Source of the DNA: Agrococcus sp. ARC_14
Lineage (GTDB): Bacteria > Actinomycetota > Actinomycetes > Actinomycetales > Microbacteriaceae
DNA: 64,000 nt
Assembly: GCF_022436485.1 (NCBI RefSeq)
Contig: NZ_JAKUDO010000001.1
Coordinates: 2,108,001 to 2,172,000 of the forward strand
Direction: 5' to 3'
Part shown: piece after piece, positions 23,504-33,370 of the stretch
Layout of the letters: each line of letters starts with the position of its first letter
Numbering within the stretch: position 1 is the first letter of the stretch
Notes under the pieces: generated by a model
What the model was told of the DNA's origin: nothing
The model's database searches: none
Seen by the model: the letters and a program-made list of their open reading frames with translations, nothing else
Position numbers and translations under genes: made by a program

Positions 23504-24871
23504 GTGCAGCACGCGCGCGGTCCCCAGCAGGGACTCACCCAGCTCTGGGACAGACAGCATCCGGCCCGTCGCATCTTCGGCGGGTTCGTGCTCCTCAACG
23601 TCGTCGGATGGCTGCTGCTGATGCTGCCGATGTCGAAGCAGGGCGAGGGCGGCGCGAGCTGGATCGAAGCGCTCTTCACCGCGGTCTCCGCCGCCTGCGT
23701 GACGGGGCTCACGGTGGTCGACACCGCGCTGTTCTGGACCCCGTTCGGCCAGGTCGTCATCCTGCTGCTCATCCAGCTCGGCGGCCTCGGGGTGATGGTG
23801 TTCGCGAGCCTGATCGGCATCGTCGTGCTGCGCAGGCTCACCCTCGGCACCCGGTTCACGACTGCTCAGGAGGCCCACGCGGGCGGCATCGGCGACCTGC
23901 GCAAGCTGGTGCTGAGCATCGCCCGCATCGCCTTGCTCGTCGAGGGCAGCGTGGCGATCGTGCTCTGGCTGCGCTTCTGGCTCGGCCGAGGCGAGGATCC
24001 CCTGTACGCCCTCTGGCTGGGCGTCTTCCACGCCGTCTCCAGCTACAACAACGCCGGCTTCGCGCTCTTCAGCGACAACCTGATGGGCTTCGTCGACGAC
24101 CCCTGGATCCTGCTGCCGCTCGCCTTCGCGACCATCGTCGGCGGCCTCGGCTTCCCCGTCATCATGCAGCTCCTGAAGCACGCCCCGCATCCGCGCCGAT
24201 TCTCCATGCACACCTGGCTCGTGCTCGTCGGCACCGCCGCGCTGCTCGTGATCGGCACCCTCGCCATCGCGCTGCTCGAGTGGGACAATCCGGGCTCGCT
24301 CGGCGCCCACCCGACCGGCACGCGCATCCTCGACGCCTTCTTCCACTCGGTGCAGACGCGCACCGCCGGCTTCAACGCACTCGACATCGGGCAGTTCCAG
24401 CCCGAGACGCTGCTGGTGATGGATGTGCTGATGTTCATCGGCGGCGGCCCGGCCGGCACCGCCGGCGGCATCAAGATCACCACCTTCGGGGTGCTGGCGG
24501 CGATCATCCTCGCCGAGGTGCGCGGCGACCCGACCGTCACCTTCTTCGGCAAGCGCCTCTCGCGCGCCGTGCACCGCGAGGCGATCACGGTCGTGCTGCT
24601 CTCGGTCGGCCTGTGCTTCGCCGCGACGCTCGCCATCATGCTGCTCACCGAGATCGACCACGACCGCGTGCTCTTCGAGGTCGTCTCCGCGTTCGGCACG
24701 GTCGGGCTCTCGACCGGCATCACCGCATCCGTCGGCACCCCGAGTCAGCTCATCCTGGTGCTGCTCATGTTCATCGGCCGCGTCGGCCCCATCACAGTGG
24801 CCACGACGCTGGCGCTCCGACCCCGCAGGCTCCAATACGAGCTGCCCAAGGAAAGGCCCATCATTGGCTAG
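23504..24871 (+). CDS. trkH: Trk-type potassium uptake channel subunit TrkH
   Basis: This 455-residue membrane protein has the four membrane-pore-membrane repeats of TrkH/KtrB: AACVTGLTVVDTA, SSYNNAGFALF, TRTAGFNALDI and FGTVGLSTGIT hold the filter glycines. It moves K+ across the inner membrane under control of the TrkA ring. The GTG start at 23504 follows a TATGCT box by eight bases, consistent with a leaderless transcript. TrkA is encoded directly downstream with an eight-base overlap. Confidence 0.93.
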   Translation: MQHARGPQQGLTQLWDRQHPARRIFGGFVLLNVVGWLLLMLPMSKQGEGGASWIEALFTAVSAACVTGLTVVDTALFWTPFGQVVILLLIQLGGLGVMVFASLIGIVVLRRLTLGTRFTTAQEAHAGGIGDLRKLVLSIARIALLVEGSVAIVLWLRFWLGRGEDPLYALWLGVFHAVSSYNNAGFALFSDNLMGFVDDPWILLPLAFATIVGGLGFPVIMQLLKHAPHPRRFSMHTWLVLVGTAALLVIGTLAIALLEWDNPGSLGAHPTGTRILDAFFHSVQTRTAGFNALDIGQFQPETLLVMDVLMFIGGGPAGTAGGIKITTFGVLAAIILAEVRGDPTVTFFGKRLSRAVHREAITVVLLSVGLCFAATLAIMLLTEIDHDRVLFEVVSAFGTVGLSTGITASVGTPSQLILVLLMFIGRVGPITVATTLALRPRRLQYELPKERPIIG

Positions 24872-25574
24872 GCTCCGCTCCCCCTTCAACCCGGCAGGCA
24901 TCGGCTCCGCCACCTCGATCGCCGTCATCGGTCTTGGCCGCTTCGGCAGCTCGCTCGCGCTCGAGCTCATGGCGCACGGCACCGAGGTGCTGGGCATCGA
25001 CAGTCACGAGGATGTGGTGCAGGAGCTCAACGGGCAGCTCACGGGCGTCGTGGTCGGCGATGCGACGAAGCCAGACCTCATCGAGCAGCTCGGGCTCGCG
25101 GAGTTCGACCGCGTGGTCGTGGCGATCGGCACCGACGTCACCGCGAGCATCCTCGTCACCAGCCAGCTGCTGCGCGTCGGCGTCGCCGAGGTCTGGGCGA
25201 AGGCGGTCGATGAGCGCCACGCGCTGATCCTGCAGCAGCTCGGCGTGCGGCACGTCGTGCGGCCGGAAGCCGACATGGGCCGCCGCGTCGCACGCATGGT
25301 GCGTGGAGCCCTGCAGGACTTCATCGAGATCGGCCCCGGCTACGCAGCGGTGCGCCTCGAGGCACCGCAGGATCTGCTGGCGCTGCCGCTGCGCGAGCTG
25401 GAGCTGCAGCTCAAGCACGGCATCGGCATCGGCGCCGTGCAGCGCGAGGGCGCCTGGCTGCTCGCGAACCCCGAGACCAGGTTCGAGGCGGGCGACACGC
25501 TGCTCGTGCACGGGCCGACCGCCAAGGTCGAGGCGTTCGCCGCGAAGACGGCGAAGCAGCGGCAGCGCGACTGA
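24864..25574 (+). CDS. trkA: TrkA/KtrA potassium channel regulatory subunit
   Basis: The 236-residue protein has an RCK_N Rossmann domain (IAVIGLGRFGSSLA, about 18-31; GIDSHEDVV; VVGDATKPD; VVVAIGTD) and a C-terminal RCK_C domain (about 150-225). It binds nucleotide and gates the TrkH channel. The start is a TTG at 24864 that overlaps the trkH stop (TTGGCTAG), preceded by AAGGAAAGG about ten bases upstream. TTG starts are rare here, but the coupling supports it. Confidence 0.92.
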   Translation: MARLRSPFNPAGIGSATSIAVIGLGRFGSSLALELMAHGTEVLGIDSHEDVVQELNGQLTGVVVGDATKPDLIEQLGLAEFDRVVVAIGTDVTASILVTSQLLRVGVAEVWAKAVDERHALILQQLGVRHVVRPEADMGRRVARMVRGALQDFIEIGPGYAAVRLEAPQDLLALPLRELELQLKHGIGIGAVQREGAWLLANPETRFEAGDTLLVHGPTAKVEAFAAKTAKQRQRD

Positions 25575-25607
25575 GACTGGCTGCGAGGATCTCGTCGAGC
25601 CGCCCGC

Positions 25608-26912
25608 TCAGGCCGCCTGCGCCACCCGGTCCTCAGTCTCCGGCGCACGCGCGGGCCCTGGCACGATCAGCGCCGCGATCGCCGTCGTCAGCGGGATCGC
25701 CAGCACCAGCCCGATCGAGCCGACCAGCGTGCGCACGATCTCCTCGACGACCTCGCCGGTCGTGAGCAGCACATCCGTCGGGCCGTCCATCATCCACAGC
25801 ACCATCAGCATCGGCAGCGCAGCGCCCACGTAGGCGAACGCGATCGTGTAGACGGTCGAGGCGATGTGGTCGCGGCCGATGCGCATGGCGCGGCCGAAGA
25901 GGTCGCGACGGGTCGCGCCGGGCGCCGCCTCGCGCAGCTCCCAGACGGCTGATGCCTGCGTGATGGTGACGTCGTTGAGCACGCCCATGCCGGCCAGCAC
26001 GAGACCGCACAGGAACACATCCGACAGATCGAGCCCGACCTGCTGGAAGAGGATGAGCGACTCCTCAGAGCTCGTGCCCATGATGCGCGTCGTCGAGGTC
26101 GCGACCCACGCGATCGCGCCCGTCAGCACCAGCCCGATGAGCGTGCCCAGCAGCGCGGTGGTGGTGCGCGTGCTGAAGCCGTGCGCCACGTAGAGCACGA
26201 TGCACATGACGACGGATGCGCTCACGAGCGCGACGGGGAGGGCGGGCTGGCCGCTCAGCAGCGCTGGCAGCGTGAAGCCGCCGATCGCCACGAAGGCGCC
26301 CGCGAGCCCGACGATCGCGGCGAGGCCGCGCCACCGCGCCACCGCGACCACCACGCCCACGAAGACGAGCGCCAGCAGCGCCAGCGGCACCTCGCGGGCG
26401 AAGTCGATGAAGATGTAGCTGCTGCCGTAGCCCGCGGCCTCCGGCACGTCGAACACCCGCAGCCGGTCGCCGGGGCCGATCTCACCCATCGCCTCGGGCG
26501 GCACGACCACCTCGATCGCGGTTCCGTCATCGAGCCGCGCGGCGACGAGCGTCGTCTCGGCGTCGGGGACGGCGGATGCGGTGGCCTGCGTCGAGCCCGC
26601 ACCGGCCCCGAAGTAGGGCATGCGATCCGGCAGGTCTGCGGAGCTCGGCCAGAGCGCGACGAGCCCGATGAGGGTGGCGAGCAGCATCGGAGCGAGCACC
26701 AGCCAGAGGACGAGTCGCGGGCGGACGCCGACGACGAGCCCCTCGCCGTGGCCGTGGCTGTGGCCGCTCGCGCTCCGGCTGTCGCGCGCGAGCGTCGGCG
26801 CGATCACGCCGGAGCCGAGCTCCTCATCCAGCCCGAACCCGTCACGGGCGCGACGCCGCTCCTCGCGCCGCTGGTGCCGGGCGCCATCCACGCCAGAACG
26901 ATGTCGCCCCAC
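25608..26912 (-). CDS. YibE/F-family membrane protein
   Basis: The 434-residue product has about eight membrane helices and the YibE/F signature stretches SGQPALPVALVSASVVMCIVLYV (about 215-237) and GLVLAGMGVLNDVTITQASAVWEL (about 290-313). A His-rich segment (GHSHGHGEG) precedes the first helix. A GTG at 26912 with GGGGGAGAGG upstream is the best start; longer in-frame extension is not family-like. The family's function is unknown. It converges on trkA with a 33-bp gap. Confidence 0.85.
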   Translation of the reverse strand: MGRHRSGVDGARHQRREERRRARDGFGLDEELGSGVIAPTLARDSRSASGHSHGHGEGLVVGVRPRLVLWLVLAPMLLATLIGLVALWPSSADLPDRMPYFGAGAGSTQATASAVPDAETTLVAARLDDGTAIEVVVPPEAMGEIGPGDRLRVFDVPEAAGYGSSYIFIDFAREVPLALLALVFVGVVVAVARWRGLAAIVGLAGAFVAIGGFTLPALLSGQPALPVALVSASVVMCIVLYVAHGFSTRTTTALLGTLIGLVLTGAIAWVATSTTRIMGTSSEESLILFQQVGLDLSDVFLCGLVLAGMGVLNDVTITQASAVWELREAAPGATRRDLFGRAMRIGRDHIASTVYTIAFAYVGAALPMLMVLWMMDGPTDVLLTTGEVVEEIVRTLVGSIGLVLAIPLTTAIAALIVPGPARAPETEDRVAQAA

Positions 26913-26987
26913 AGCACCTCTCCCCCGGCTCGTGCGCCTGCAGGCTATCAACGCACGGTGTCCAGTCAGGGTCGTCGCGCGGGCGCG

Positions 26988-27011
26988 CCGGGCAGCGGGG
27001 CTCCGGCCCGG
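26988..27011 (-). terminator. Hairpin downstream of the branched-chain operon
   Basis: CCGGGC (26988-26993) and GCCCGG (27006-27011) pair around a 12-base loop, 35 bp past the stop of the CitE-like gene. No T-run, so it is a weak terminator candidate. Confidence 0.3.
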
Positions 27012-27045
27012 CAGACCTCGACGGCCGACGGGCGGCCGCGCAGCG

Positions 27046-27876
27046 CTACTCCGCCGCCTGCGACCTCGCCACGACGCTCCGCGCGTGCCGCAGGATCGGC
27101 TCGTCGACCATCCGCCCCTCGAAGGAGAAGACACCCGGCGTCACCTCGGCGGCGGCGAGGATGCGCTGGGCCTCATCGACCTGCTCGGCCGTCGGCGCGA
27201 AGGCGCGGCGGTAGGGCTCGACGTGACTCGGGTGGATGGCCGCCTTCGCTCCGAAGCCGCTCGCGGCCGCGTCGAGCGCCTCCGCATGGGCGCCGTCGAG
27301 GTCGGCAATGTCGGTGCGGATCGCGTCGATCGCCGTCTTGCCGAAGGCGCTCGCGGCCAGCAGCACACGACTGCGCGCATGCCGGGCGACGTCGCGATAC
27401 TCGCCCGCGTCCGTGCGGCTCGAGGTGCCGCCCATCGACGCCACCAGATCCTCTGCGCCCCACATGAGCCCGACGACGGCGCTGTGGTCGGCGATCGCCT
27501 CGGCGGCGAGCACCCCTCGCGCCGTCTCGATCAGCGCCACCACGCGCACACCCTGCACGGCCTCGGCGACCGCGTCGACCTCATCCGGCGACTCCGCCTT
27601 CGCCAGCATCACGGTGCGGAACGGGCTCGCCGCGACCGCCTCCAGGTCATCGCGGAAGCCAGCGGCTCCGCGCGCCTGCACCCGCACGATGGTGCGCCGC
27701 GGGTCGAGCGCAGCGGCCACGACCGCCGCGCGCGCCGCATCCTTGGAGTCGGCCCCGACGGCGTCCTCCAGATCGAGGATCACCGCATCCGCCCGGTCGG
27801 CCGCCTTCTGGAACCGGTCGGGCCGATCGCCCGGGCAGAACAGCAGCGCCGGGCCCATCGTGAAGCGACGGCTCAT
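27046..27876 (-). CDS. CitE-like HpcH/HpaI-family CoA lyase
   Basis: This 276-residue protein has the CitE/HpcH pattern: LFCPGDRPDRFQKA, ADAVILDLEDAVGADSKDAAR, VALIETARGVLAAEAIA and GAKAAIHPSHVE. Conserved acids in LEDAV and IETARG bind magnesium. In Mycobacterium tuberculosis the homolog in the same operon position (Rv2498c) is a beta-hydroxyacyl-CoA lyase of leucine and itaconate breakdown; a like role is inferred from synteny. The ATG overlaps the MaoC stop. It is the last gene of the operon. Confidence 0.88.
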   Translation of the reverse strand: MSRRFTMGPALLFCPGDRPDRFQKAADRADAVILDLEDAVGADSKDAARAAVVAAALDPRRTIVRVQARGAAGFRDDLEAVAASPFRTVMLAKAESPDEVDAVAEAVQGVRVVALIETARGVLAAEAIADHSAVVGLMWGAEDLVASMGGTSSRTDAGEYRDVARHARSRVLLAASAFGKTAIDAIRTDIADLDGAHAEALDAAASGFGAKAAIHPSHVEPYRRAFAPTAEQVDEAQRILAAAEVTPGVFSFEGRMVDEPILRHARSVVARSQAAE

Positions 27877-28406
27877 GCCGCCGACTCCGGGCTCTGCTGC
27901 AGCAGCACCTGGCGCACGGCCTTCGCGACGACCTCGCCGTGCTGGTTGCGGGCGAGATGCTCGAAGGTCGCGATGCCCTGGCCGGGGCGCGACTTCGATG
28001 CGCGCCTGCCGGTCACGCGCGTCTCGCAGTAGATCGTGTCGCCGTGCCGCACGGGCGCGGGGAAGGCGACCTCGCTGAAGCCGAGGTTCGCGACGATCGT
28101 GCCCTGCGTCAGCTGCCCGACCGACAGGCCGACCATGGTCGCGAGCGTATGCATCGAGTTGATGAGCGGCTCGCCGAACTCGCTCGACGCGCTCCAGTGG
28201 TGATCGAGGTGCAGCGGCTGCGTGTTCATCGTCAGCGTCGTGAACAGCACGTTGTCGGTCTCGGTCATCGTGCGGCCGGGCCGGTGCTCGTAGACCACGC
28301 CCTCCTCGAGCTCGTCGAAGTAGAGGCCGCGCTGGGTGATGCGGCGCACGGTGGTGTCCACGGTTCCGTCCTCGGTGCTGTCTGCCACCTGGTTGTCCTC
28401 GGTCAT
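27873..28406 (-). CDS. MaoC-family dehydratase
   Basis: The 177-residue hotdog-fold protein has a MaoC-type hydratase pattern: FDELEEGVVYEHRPGRTMTETDN, then MNTQPLHLDHHWSA, FGEPLINSMHTLATMVG and FPAPVRHGDTIYCETRV. It probably hydrates an enoyl-CoA or mesaconyl-type CoA made in branched-chain catabolism, before cleavage by the adjacent CitE-like lyase. Its ATG overlaps the biotin carboxylase stop and its stop overlaps the lyase start. Confidence 0.88.
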   Translation of the reverse strand: MTEDNQVADSTEDGTVDTTVRRITQRGLYFDELEEGVVYEHRPGRTMTETDNVLFTTLTMNTQPLHLDHHWSASSEFGEPLINSMHTLATMVGLSVGQLTQGTIVANLGFSEVAFPAPVRHGDTIYCETRVTGRRASKSRPGQGIATFEHLARNQHGEVVAKAVRQVLLQQSPESAA

Positions 28407-30346
28407 CCCTGCTCCTCCTGTGGCGTGACGGTCGCAAGCTCCTGCCCGCGCGTGACCTGCTCGCCGCTCGCGGCTGCCAGGTGCACGGTGCCGGCGACGG
28501 GTGCGCGCAGCACATGCTCCATCTTCATGGCTTCGACGCTGATGACCGCCTGCCCCTCCGCGACCGTGTCGCCGTCGGCGACGTGCGTCGCCACGACGGT
28601 GCCGGGCATCGGGGATGCCAGGGTCGGCTGCACGGGGCCACGACCACGACGGATGCGCGGCGGCGCCTCGACGAGGAAGTCACCATCGGGGGTGCGCACC
28701 CAGGTGCCCTCCGCTGACTGCTGGGCCTGCAGAGCGCCGTCTCCCATCTGTCTGTCCCACGGAGCGCTGGGCGTGTCGAGCTCGTCGACGGTGCCGTCGG
28801 CGCGCGTCACGGTCGCGCGCCCGCCGAGGATCTGCACGCTCGCGATGCCCTCGCCGTCGCGCAGCGCGGTGCGCCGGCCGACCGCGCCGCCGATGCGCCA
28901 GCCGTCGGGGTCCCAGGCCCCGATGTGCATCGGGACCGGCTGCGCCGACACCGCAGCTGCCGCGAACACCTCGCTCGGCACGCGCGCGTCGGCGATGCGC
29001 TCGCCCTCACGATCGATGAAGCCGGTGTCGAGGTCGCCCGCGCGCACGCTCGGCTCGTCGAGCAGCGCCCGCAGGAAGCCGCGGTTCGTGATGACGCCGA
29101 AGATCGACGACTCGGCGAGCGCCTGCCGCAGCCGCTCGATCGCCTCGCCGCGGGTCGGCTCGTGCACGATCACCTTCGCGATCATGGGGTCGTAGCTCGA
29201 GCCCACGACCGTGCCGTGCTCGACGCCGGCGTCGATGCGCGTGCCGTCCCAGGCCCACTGCAGGTCGAGCACCGTGCCGCCGGTGGGCAGGAAGCCCGCC
29301 GCCGGATCCTCTGCATAGATGCGCGCCTCGATCGCGTGGCCGGTGAGCGTCACGTCGTCCTGCGCGATGGTGAGCGGCTCCCCCGCCGCGATGCGCAACT
29401 GCTGCTCGACGAGGTCGATGCCCGTGACCATCTCGGTCACCGGGTGCTCGACCTGCAGGCGGGTGTTCATCTCCATGAAGAAGGGCTCGTCGGGCCTGCC
29501 GGCGTCGACGATGAACTCCACCGTGCCCGCGCCCACGTAGCCGACCGAGCGGGCCGTCTCCACTGCGGCCGCACCGATCGCGGCGCGCTGCGCCTCGGTG
29601 AGCAGCGCGCTGGGCGCCTCCTCGATGACCTTCTGGTGGCGGCGCTGCAGCGAGCACTCGCGCTCGCCCAGGTGGATGACGTTCCCGTGCGTGTCGGCCA
29701 GCACCTGCACCTCGATGTGGCGGGGGCGGGTGACGAAGCGCTCGATGAAGAGCGTGTCGTCGCCGAACGACGAGGCGGCCTCGCGGCGGGCGGCGGCGAG
29801 CGCGTGCGGCAGCCCGGCAGCCTCGTCGACCCGGTACATGCCCTTGCCACCGCCGCCGGCCGCGGGCTTGATGAGCACGGGGAACCCCACCCGCTCGGCG
29901 CCCGCGATGAGCGCCGCGTCGTCCAGCCCCGGCTCCGCGATGCCCGGCACCGTCGCGACGCCGCGCGACTCGACGGCGTGCCGCGCCCGGATCTTGTCGC
30001 CCATCGTCTCGATCGCCGAGGCGGGCGGTCCGATGAAGACGACCCCCGCATCCGCGCACGCCTGCGCGAACGCCGCGTTCTCCGACAGGAAGCCGTAGCC
30101 CGGGTGGATCGCCTGCGCGCCCGTGTCGACCGCCGCGGCGATGATCCGCTCGATCGAGAGGTAGGTGTCGCGCAGCGGGCCAGCGCCGAGCGAGACCACC
30201 TCGTCGAAATGGCCCGGGTGCGGCGAGGGGTCGTCCTCGGCGCGCACCGCCACCGAGCGGATGCCCTGCTCGCGCAGGGTGCGCGCGATGCGGATGGCGA
30301 TCTCGCCGCGGTTGGCGACCATGACCTTCGTGAACTTCTCGGGCAT
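28403..30346 (-). CDS. Acyl-CoA carboxylase biotin-carrying alpha subunit (AccA1-like)
   Basis: The 647-residue subunit has a biotin carboxylase domain (KVMVANRGEIAIRI at about 7-20; the ATP-grasp glycine loop AAGGGGKGM; FMEMNTRLQVEHPVTE) and a C-terminal biotinyl domain with EAMKMEH, lysine about 608 being biotinylated. With the downstream-named AccD1-like subunit it would carboxylate 3-methylcrotonyl-CoA or a related acyl-CoA, by analogy to the M. tuberculosis AccA1/AccD1 pair in a syntenic operon. Start ATG at 30346, five bases after the accD stop. Confidence 0.93.
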   Translation of the reverse strand: MPEKFTKVMVANRGEIAIRIARTLREQGIRSVAVRAEDDPSPHPGHFDEVVSLGAGPLRDTYLSIERIIAAAVDTGAQAIHPGYGFLSENAAFAQACADAGVVFIGPPASAIETMGDKIRARHAVESRGVATVPGIAEPGLDDAALIAGAERVGFPVLIKPAAGGGGKGMYRVDEAAGLPHALAAARREAASSFGDDTLFIERFVTRPRHIEVQVLADTHGNVIHLGERECSLQRRHQKVIEEAPSALLTEAQRAAIGAAAVETARSVGYVGAGTVEFIVDAGRPDEPFFMEMNTRLQVEHPVTEMVTGIDLVEQQLRIAAGEPLTIAQDDVTLTGHAIEARIYAEDPAAGFLPTGGTVLDLQWAWDGTRIDAGVEHGTVVGSSYDPMIAKVIVHEPTRGEAIERLRQALAESSIFGVITNRGFLRALLDEPSVRAGDLDTGFIDREGERIADARVPSEVFAAAAVSAQPVPMHIGAWDPDGWRIGGAVGRRTALRDGEGIASVQILGGRATVTRADGTVDELDTPSAPWDRQMGDGALQAQQSAEGTWVRTPDGDFLVEAPPRIRRGRGPVQPTLASPMPGTVVATHVADGDTVAEGQAVISVEAMKMEHVLRAPVAGTVHLAAASGEQVTRGQELATVTPQEEQG

Positions 30347-30351
30347 CCCGA

Positions 30352-32019
30352 TCACATCCTGAAGACGCCGAAGCGCGGCTCTGGCAGCGGCACGGCGGTC
30401 ACGACGTCGAGCGCCATGCCGAGCACGCGGCGGGTGTCTGCCGGGTCGATGACGCCGTCGTCCCACAGCCTGGCCGAGGCGTAGTACGGGTTGCCCTGCC
30501 GCTCGTACTGCTCGCGCACCGGGCGCTCGAACTCGTCCTGCGCATCCGCCGACCACTCCTCGCCGGCCGCCTCGAGCTGCTCGCGCTTGACGGTGGAGAG
30601 CACGGATGCGGCCTGGGGCCCGCCCATCACGCTCACGCGCGCGTTGGGCCACAGCCACAGGAAGCGGGGGTCGTAGGCGCGGCCGCACATGGAGTAGGTG
30701 CCGGCGCCGAACGAGCCGCCGACGACGACGGTGAGCTTCGGCACGCGCGTGGTGGCGACGGCGGTGACCATCTTGGCGCCGTGCTTGGCGATGCCGCCGC
30801 GCTCGGCCTCCGAGCCGACCATGAAGCCGGTGATGTTCTGCAGGAAGATGAGCGGCACGCCGCGCTGGTCGCACAGCTCGATGAAGTGCGCGCCCTTCAT
30901 GGCCGACTCGCTGAAGAGCACGCCGTTGTTGGCGATGATGCCGACGGTGTGGCCGTGCAGCTCGGCGAAGCCGGTGACGAGCGTCTCGCCGTAGCCGGCC
31001 TTGAACTCGTGGAACTCGCTGCGGTCGACGATGCGGGCGATGATCTCGTGCGCGTCGTAGGGCGTCTGCAGATCGGGCGGGATCGCCCCGTAGAGCGTGG
31101 CGGGGTCGACGGCGGGCGCGCGACTCGGGCCATGGCCCGACCAGCCGAAGGTGGCTGCGGCGGTCGGCCGTGTGCCGGCGGGCATCGCGCGATCCTCGGG
31201 CAGCGACGCCACCATGTCGCGCACGATCTCGAGCGCGTGCGCGTCGTCGTCGGCGAGGTGGTCGACGACGCCCGAGACCTCGGCGTGCAGCACGCCGCCG
31301 CCGAGCGACTCCGCGTCGATGATCTCGCCGGTGGCGGCCTTCACGAGCGGCGGGCCGCCGAGGAAGATCGTGCCCTGGTCGCGCACGATCACCGTCTCGT
31401 CGCTCATCGCCGGCACGTAGGCGCCTCCGGCGGTCGACGAGCCCATCACGGCGGCGAGCTGCGGGATGCCGAGCGCCGAGAGCTGCGCCTGGTTGAAGAA
31501 GATGCGGCCGAAGTGCTCGCGGTCGGGGAAGACCTCATCCTGCATCGGCAGGAAGGCGCCACCCGAGTCGACCAGCGCGATGCACGGCAGCCGGTTCTCG
31601 CGCGCGATCTGCTGCGCGCGCAGGTGCTTCTTGACGGTCAGCGGATAGTAGGTGCCGCCCTTGACCGTCGCATCGTTGGCGATCACCATCACGAACCGGC
31701 CGTGCACCAGCCCGATGCCGGCGACGACGCCCGCGGAGGGCGCATCCCCCGCATCGCCATCCTGCGGCGTGCCGTAGACGCCCCAGGCTGCCAGCGGCGC
31801 GATCTCCAGGAACGGGCTGCCGGCATCGAGCAGCGCGTCGATGCGGTCGCGCGCCAGCAGCTTGCCGCGCGCGACGTGCCGCTCGCGGCTCTTCTCGGGG
31901 CCGCCGAGCGCCACGCGGTCGAGCCGCTCGCGCAGCTGGCCGACGAGCGCCTCCATGGCGGTGCGATTGGCTGTCGCCGCATCCGAGGCAGGGTCGACGT
32001 GGGTCGTCAGGGCGTGCAT
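30352..32019 (-). CDS. Acyl-CoA carboxylase beta subunit (AccD1-like carboxyltransferase)
   Basis: This 555-residue carboxyltransferase has both crotonase-like halves: the N half with [18 protein letters not shown] and [16 protein letters not shown], and the C half with [31 protein letters not shown] and [23 protein letters not shown]. These are the oxyanion and biotin-binding features of methylcrotonyl-CoA-type carboxylases. TAGGAGC precedes the ATG at 32019. It lies 20 bases after bkdC and precedes the alpha subunit gene. Confidence 0.93.
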   Translation of the reverse strand: MHALTTHVDPASDAATANRTAMEALVGQLRERLDRVALGGPEKSRERHVARGKLLARDRIDALLDAGSPFLEIAPLAAWGVYGTPQDGDAGDAPSAGVVAGIGLVHGRFVMVIANDATVKGGTYYPLTVKKHLRAQQIARENRLPCIALVDSGGAFLPMQDEVFPDREHFGRIFFNQAQLSALGIPQLAAVMGSSTAGGAYVPAMSDETVIVRDQGTIFLGGPPLVKAATGEIIDAESLGGGVLHAEVSGVVDHLADDDAHALEIVRDMVASLPEDRAMPAGTRPTAAATFGWSGHGPSRAPAVDPATLYGAIPPDLQTPYDAHEIIARIVDRSEFHEFKAGYGETLVTGFAELHGHTVGIIANNGVLFSESAMKGAHFIELCDQRGVPLIFLQNITGFMVGSEAERGGIAKHGAKMVTAVATTRVPKLTVVVGGSFGAGTYSMCGRAYDPRFLWLWPNARVSVMGGPQAASVLSTVKREQLEAAGEEWSADAQDEFERPVREQYERQGNPYYASARLWDDGVIDPADTRRVLGMALDVVTAVPLPEPRFGVFRM

Positions 32020-32039
32020 GCTCCTACCGTGCCAGATCC

Positions 32040-33370
32040 CTAGCGCGCCAGCGCCAGGGCAGGCCGCTCGAGCACGGCGGCGATGTCGGCCAGGAAGCCG
32101 GCAGCCTCGCGCCCGTCGAGCACGCGGTGGTCGAACGAGATCGTCACGGTGCAGACGTCGCGCAGCACGATCTCGCCCCGATGATTCCACGGCAGCTTCC
32201 GGATCGCGCCGAGCGCGATGATCGCCGACTCCCCCGGGTTGAGGATCGGGATGCCGCCGTCGACGCCGAAGACGCCGACGTTCGAGATCGTGATGTTCGA
32301 CGAGGTGAGCTCTGCCATCGACAGCGTGCTCTCGCGGGCGCGCACGGCGCGATCCTTGATCTGCTCGGTGAGCTCGACGGCTCCCATGCCCTCCGCCTCG
32401 TCGACCGAGGCGACCACCAGGCCGCGATCGGTCGAGACGGCGATGCCGAGGTTGACGTGCGCGAAGCGCTCGAGCTCGTTGGTGTCGGCGTGGAAGGAGG
32501 AGGTCACGTCTGGCCAGCGCTTCGCCGCGAGCAGGATCGCCCGGCTGGCGAGCGCCAGGAACGAGGCGTCGCTGCTCTTGGCGAGCGCGAGCGTCTCGGT
32601 CACGTCGACCTGATGGAACGTCGCCGCGTGCGGCACGGTGAGCGCCGACTGCGACATCGCGGCGGCCGTGTGCTTGCGCAGCCCGGTCACCTTCTCGCGC
32701 GTCGACGCCGGTGCTGCCTGCGGGGCTGCGGATGGGGTGCCGGCCGTCTCGAGGTCGGCGCGCGTGACGAGGCCGTCGGCGCCGCTCGGGCGCACCGACT
32801 GCAGGTCGATGCCGCGCTCCTTGGCGAGCTTGCGCACGGGAGGCATGGCGCGATTCGGGCCGCGCAGCTCGACGCGCTCGAAGGGCTCGGCATCCCAGCT
32901 GCGCTTCGCGCGCGTCGGCTTGCCGCCGTGCACGGTGATGTGGCCGACGAGCACCGAGACCTTCTCCGGCTTGTCGTCGGCAGCCGCTGCCGCCTCCGCC
33001 TGTGCGGTGAGGTTCGTCTCGGGTGCGGAGACGGGAGCGCTCACGATGCCGGGCTCGTCGCCGACCGGACCGGCAGCATCCGGAGCCTCATGGGCGACCG
33101 GACCGGCGGCATCCTGTGCCGGTGCAGCCTCGCCATCGCCCAGGTCGAAGTCGATGAGCGGCGCGCCGACGTCGACGGTCTCGCCCTCGCCGGCGTACAG
33201 CTTGGCGATCGTGCCCTCGTAGGGCTCGGCAGCTCGACGATGGCCTTCGCCGTCTCGATGTCGGCGAGCGGCTGGTTGAGCTCGACCGTGTCGCCCTCGG
33301 CGACGCGCCAGGCGACGATCTCGCTGTCGGTGAGGCCCTCGCCCAGGTCGGGCAGCAGGAAGGTCTTCAT
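32040..33370 (-). pseudogene. bkdC: Branched-chain 2-oxoacid dehydrogenase E2 (bkdC), broken by a one-base deletion
   Basis: The first frame (from ATG 33370) gives a lipoyl domain: [21 protein letters not shown] and [14 protein letters not shown] with the lipoyl lysine near residue 42. At about 33222 the frame is lost. The other frame continues perfectly from [20 protein letters not shown] through a linker, the E1/E3-binding domain ([20 protein letters not shown]) and the acyltransferase core with [14 protein letters not shown]. One base is missing in the CCC before TAC. This is either a true frameshift or a sequencing error; all other domains are intact. It overlaps bkdB by ATGA. Confidence 0.9.

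Noticed and set aside
33200-33245. Programmed ribosomal frameshift in bkdC
   Set aside because: A -1 slip on CCC would fix the frame but there is no canonical slippery heptamer or strong downstream structure that I can see, so mutation or sequencing error is more likely.
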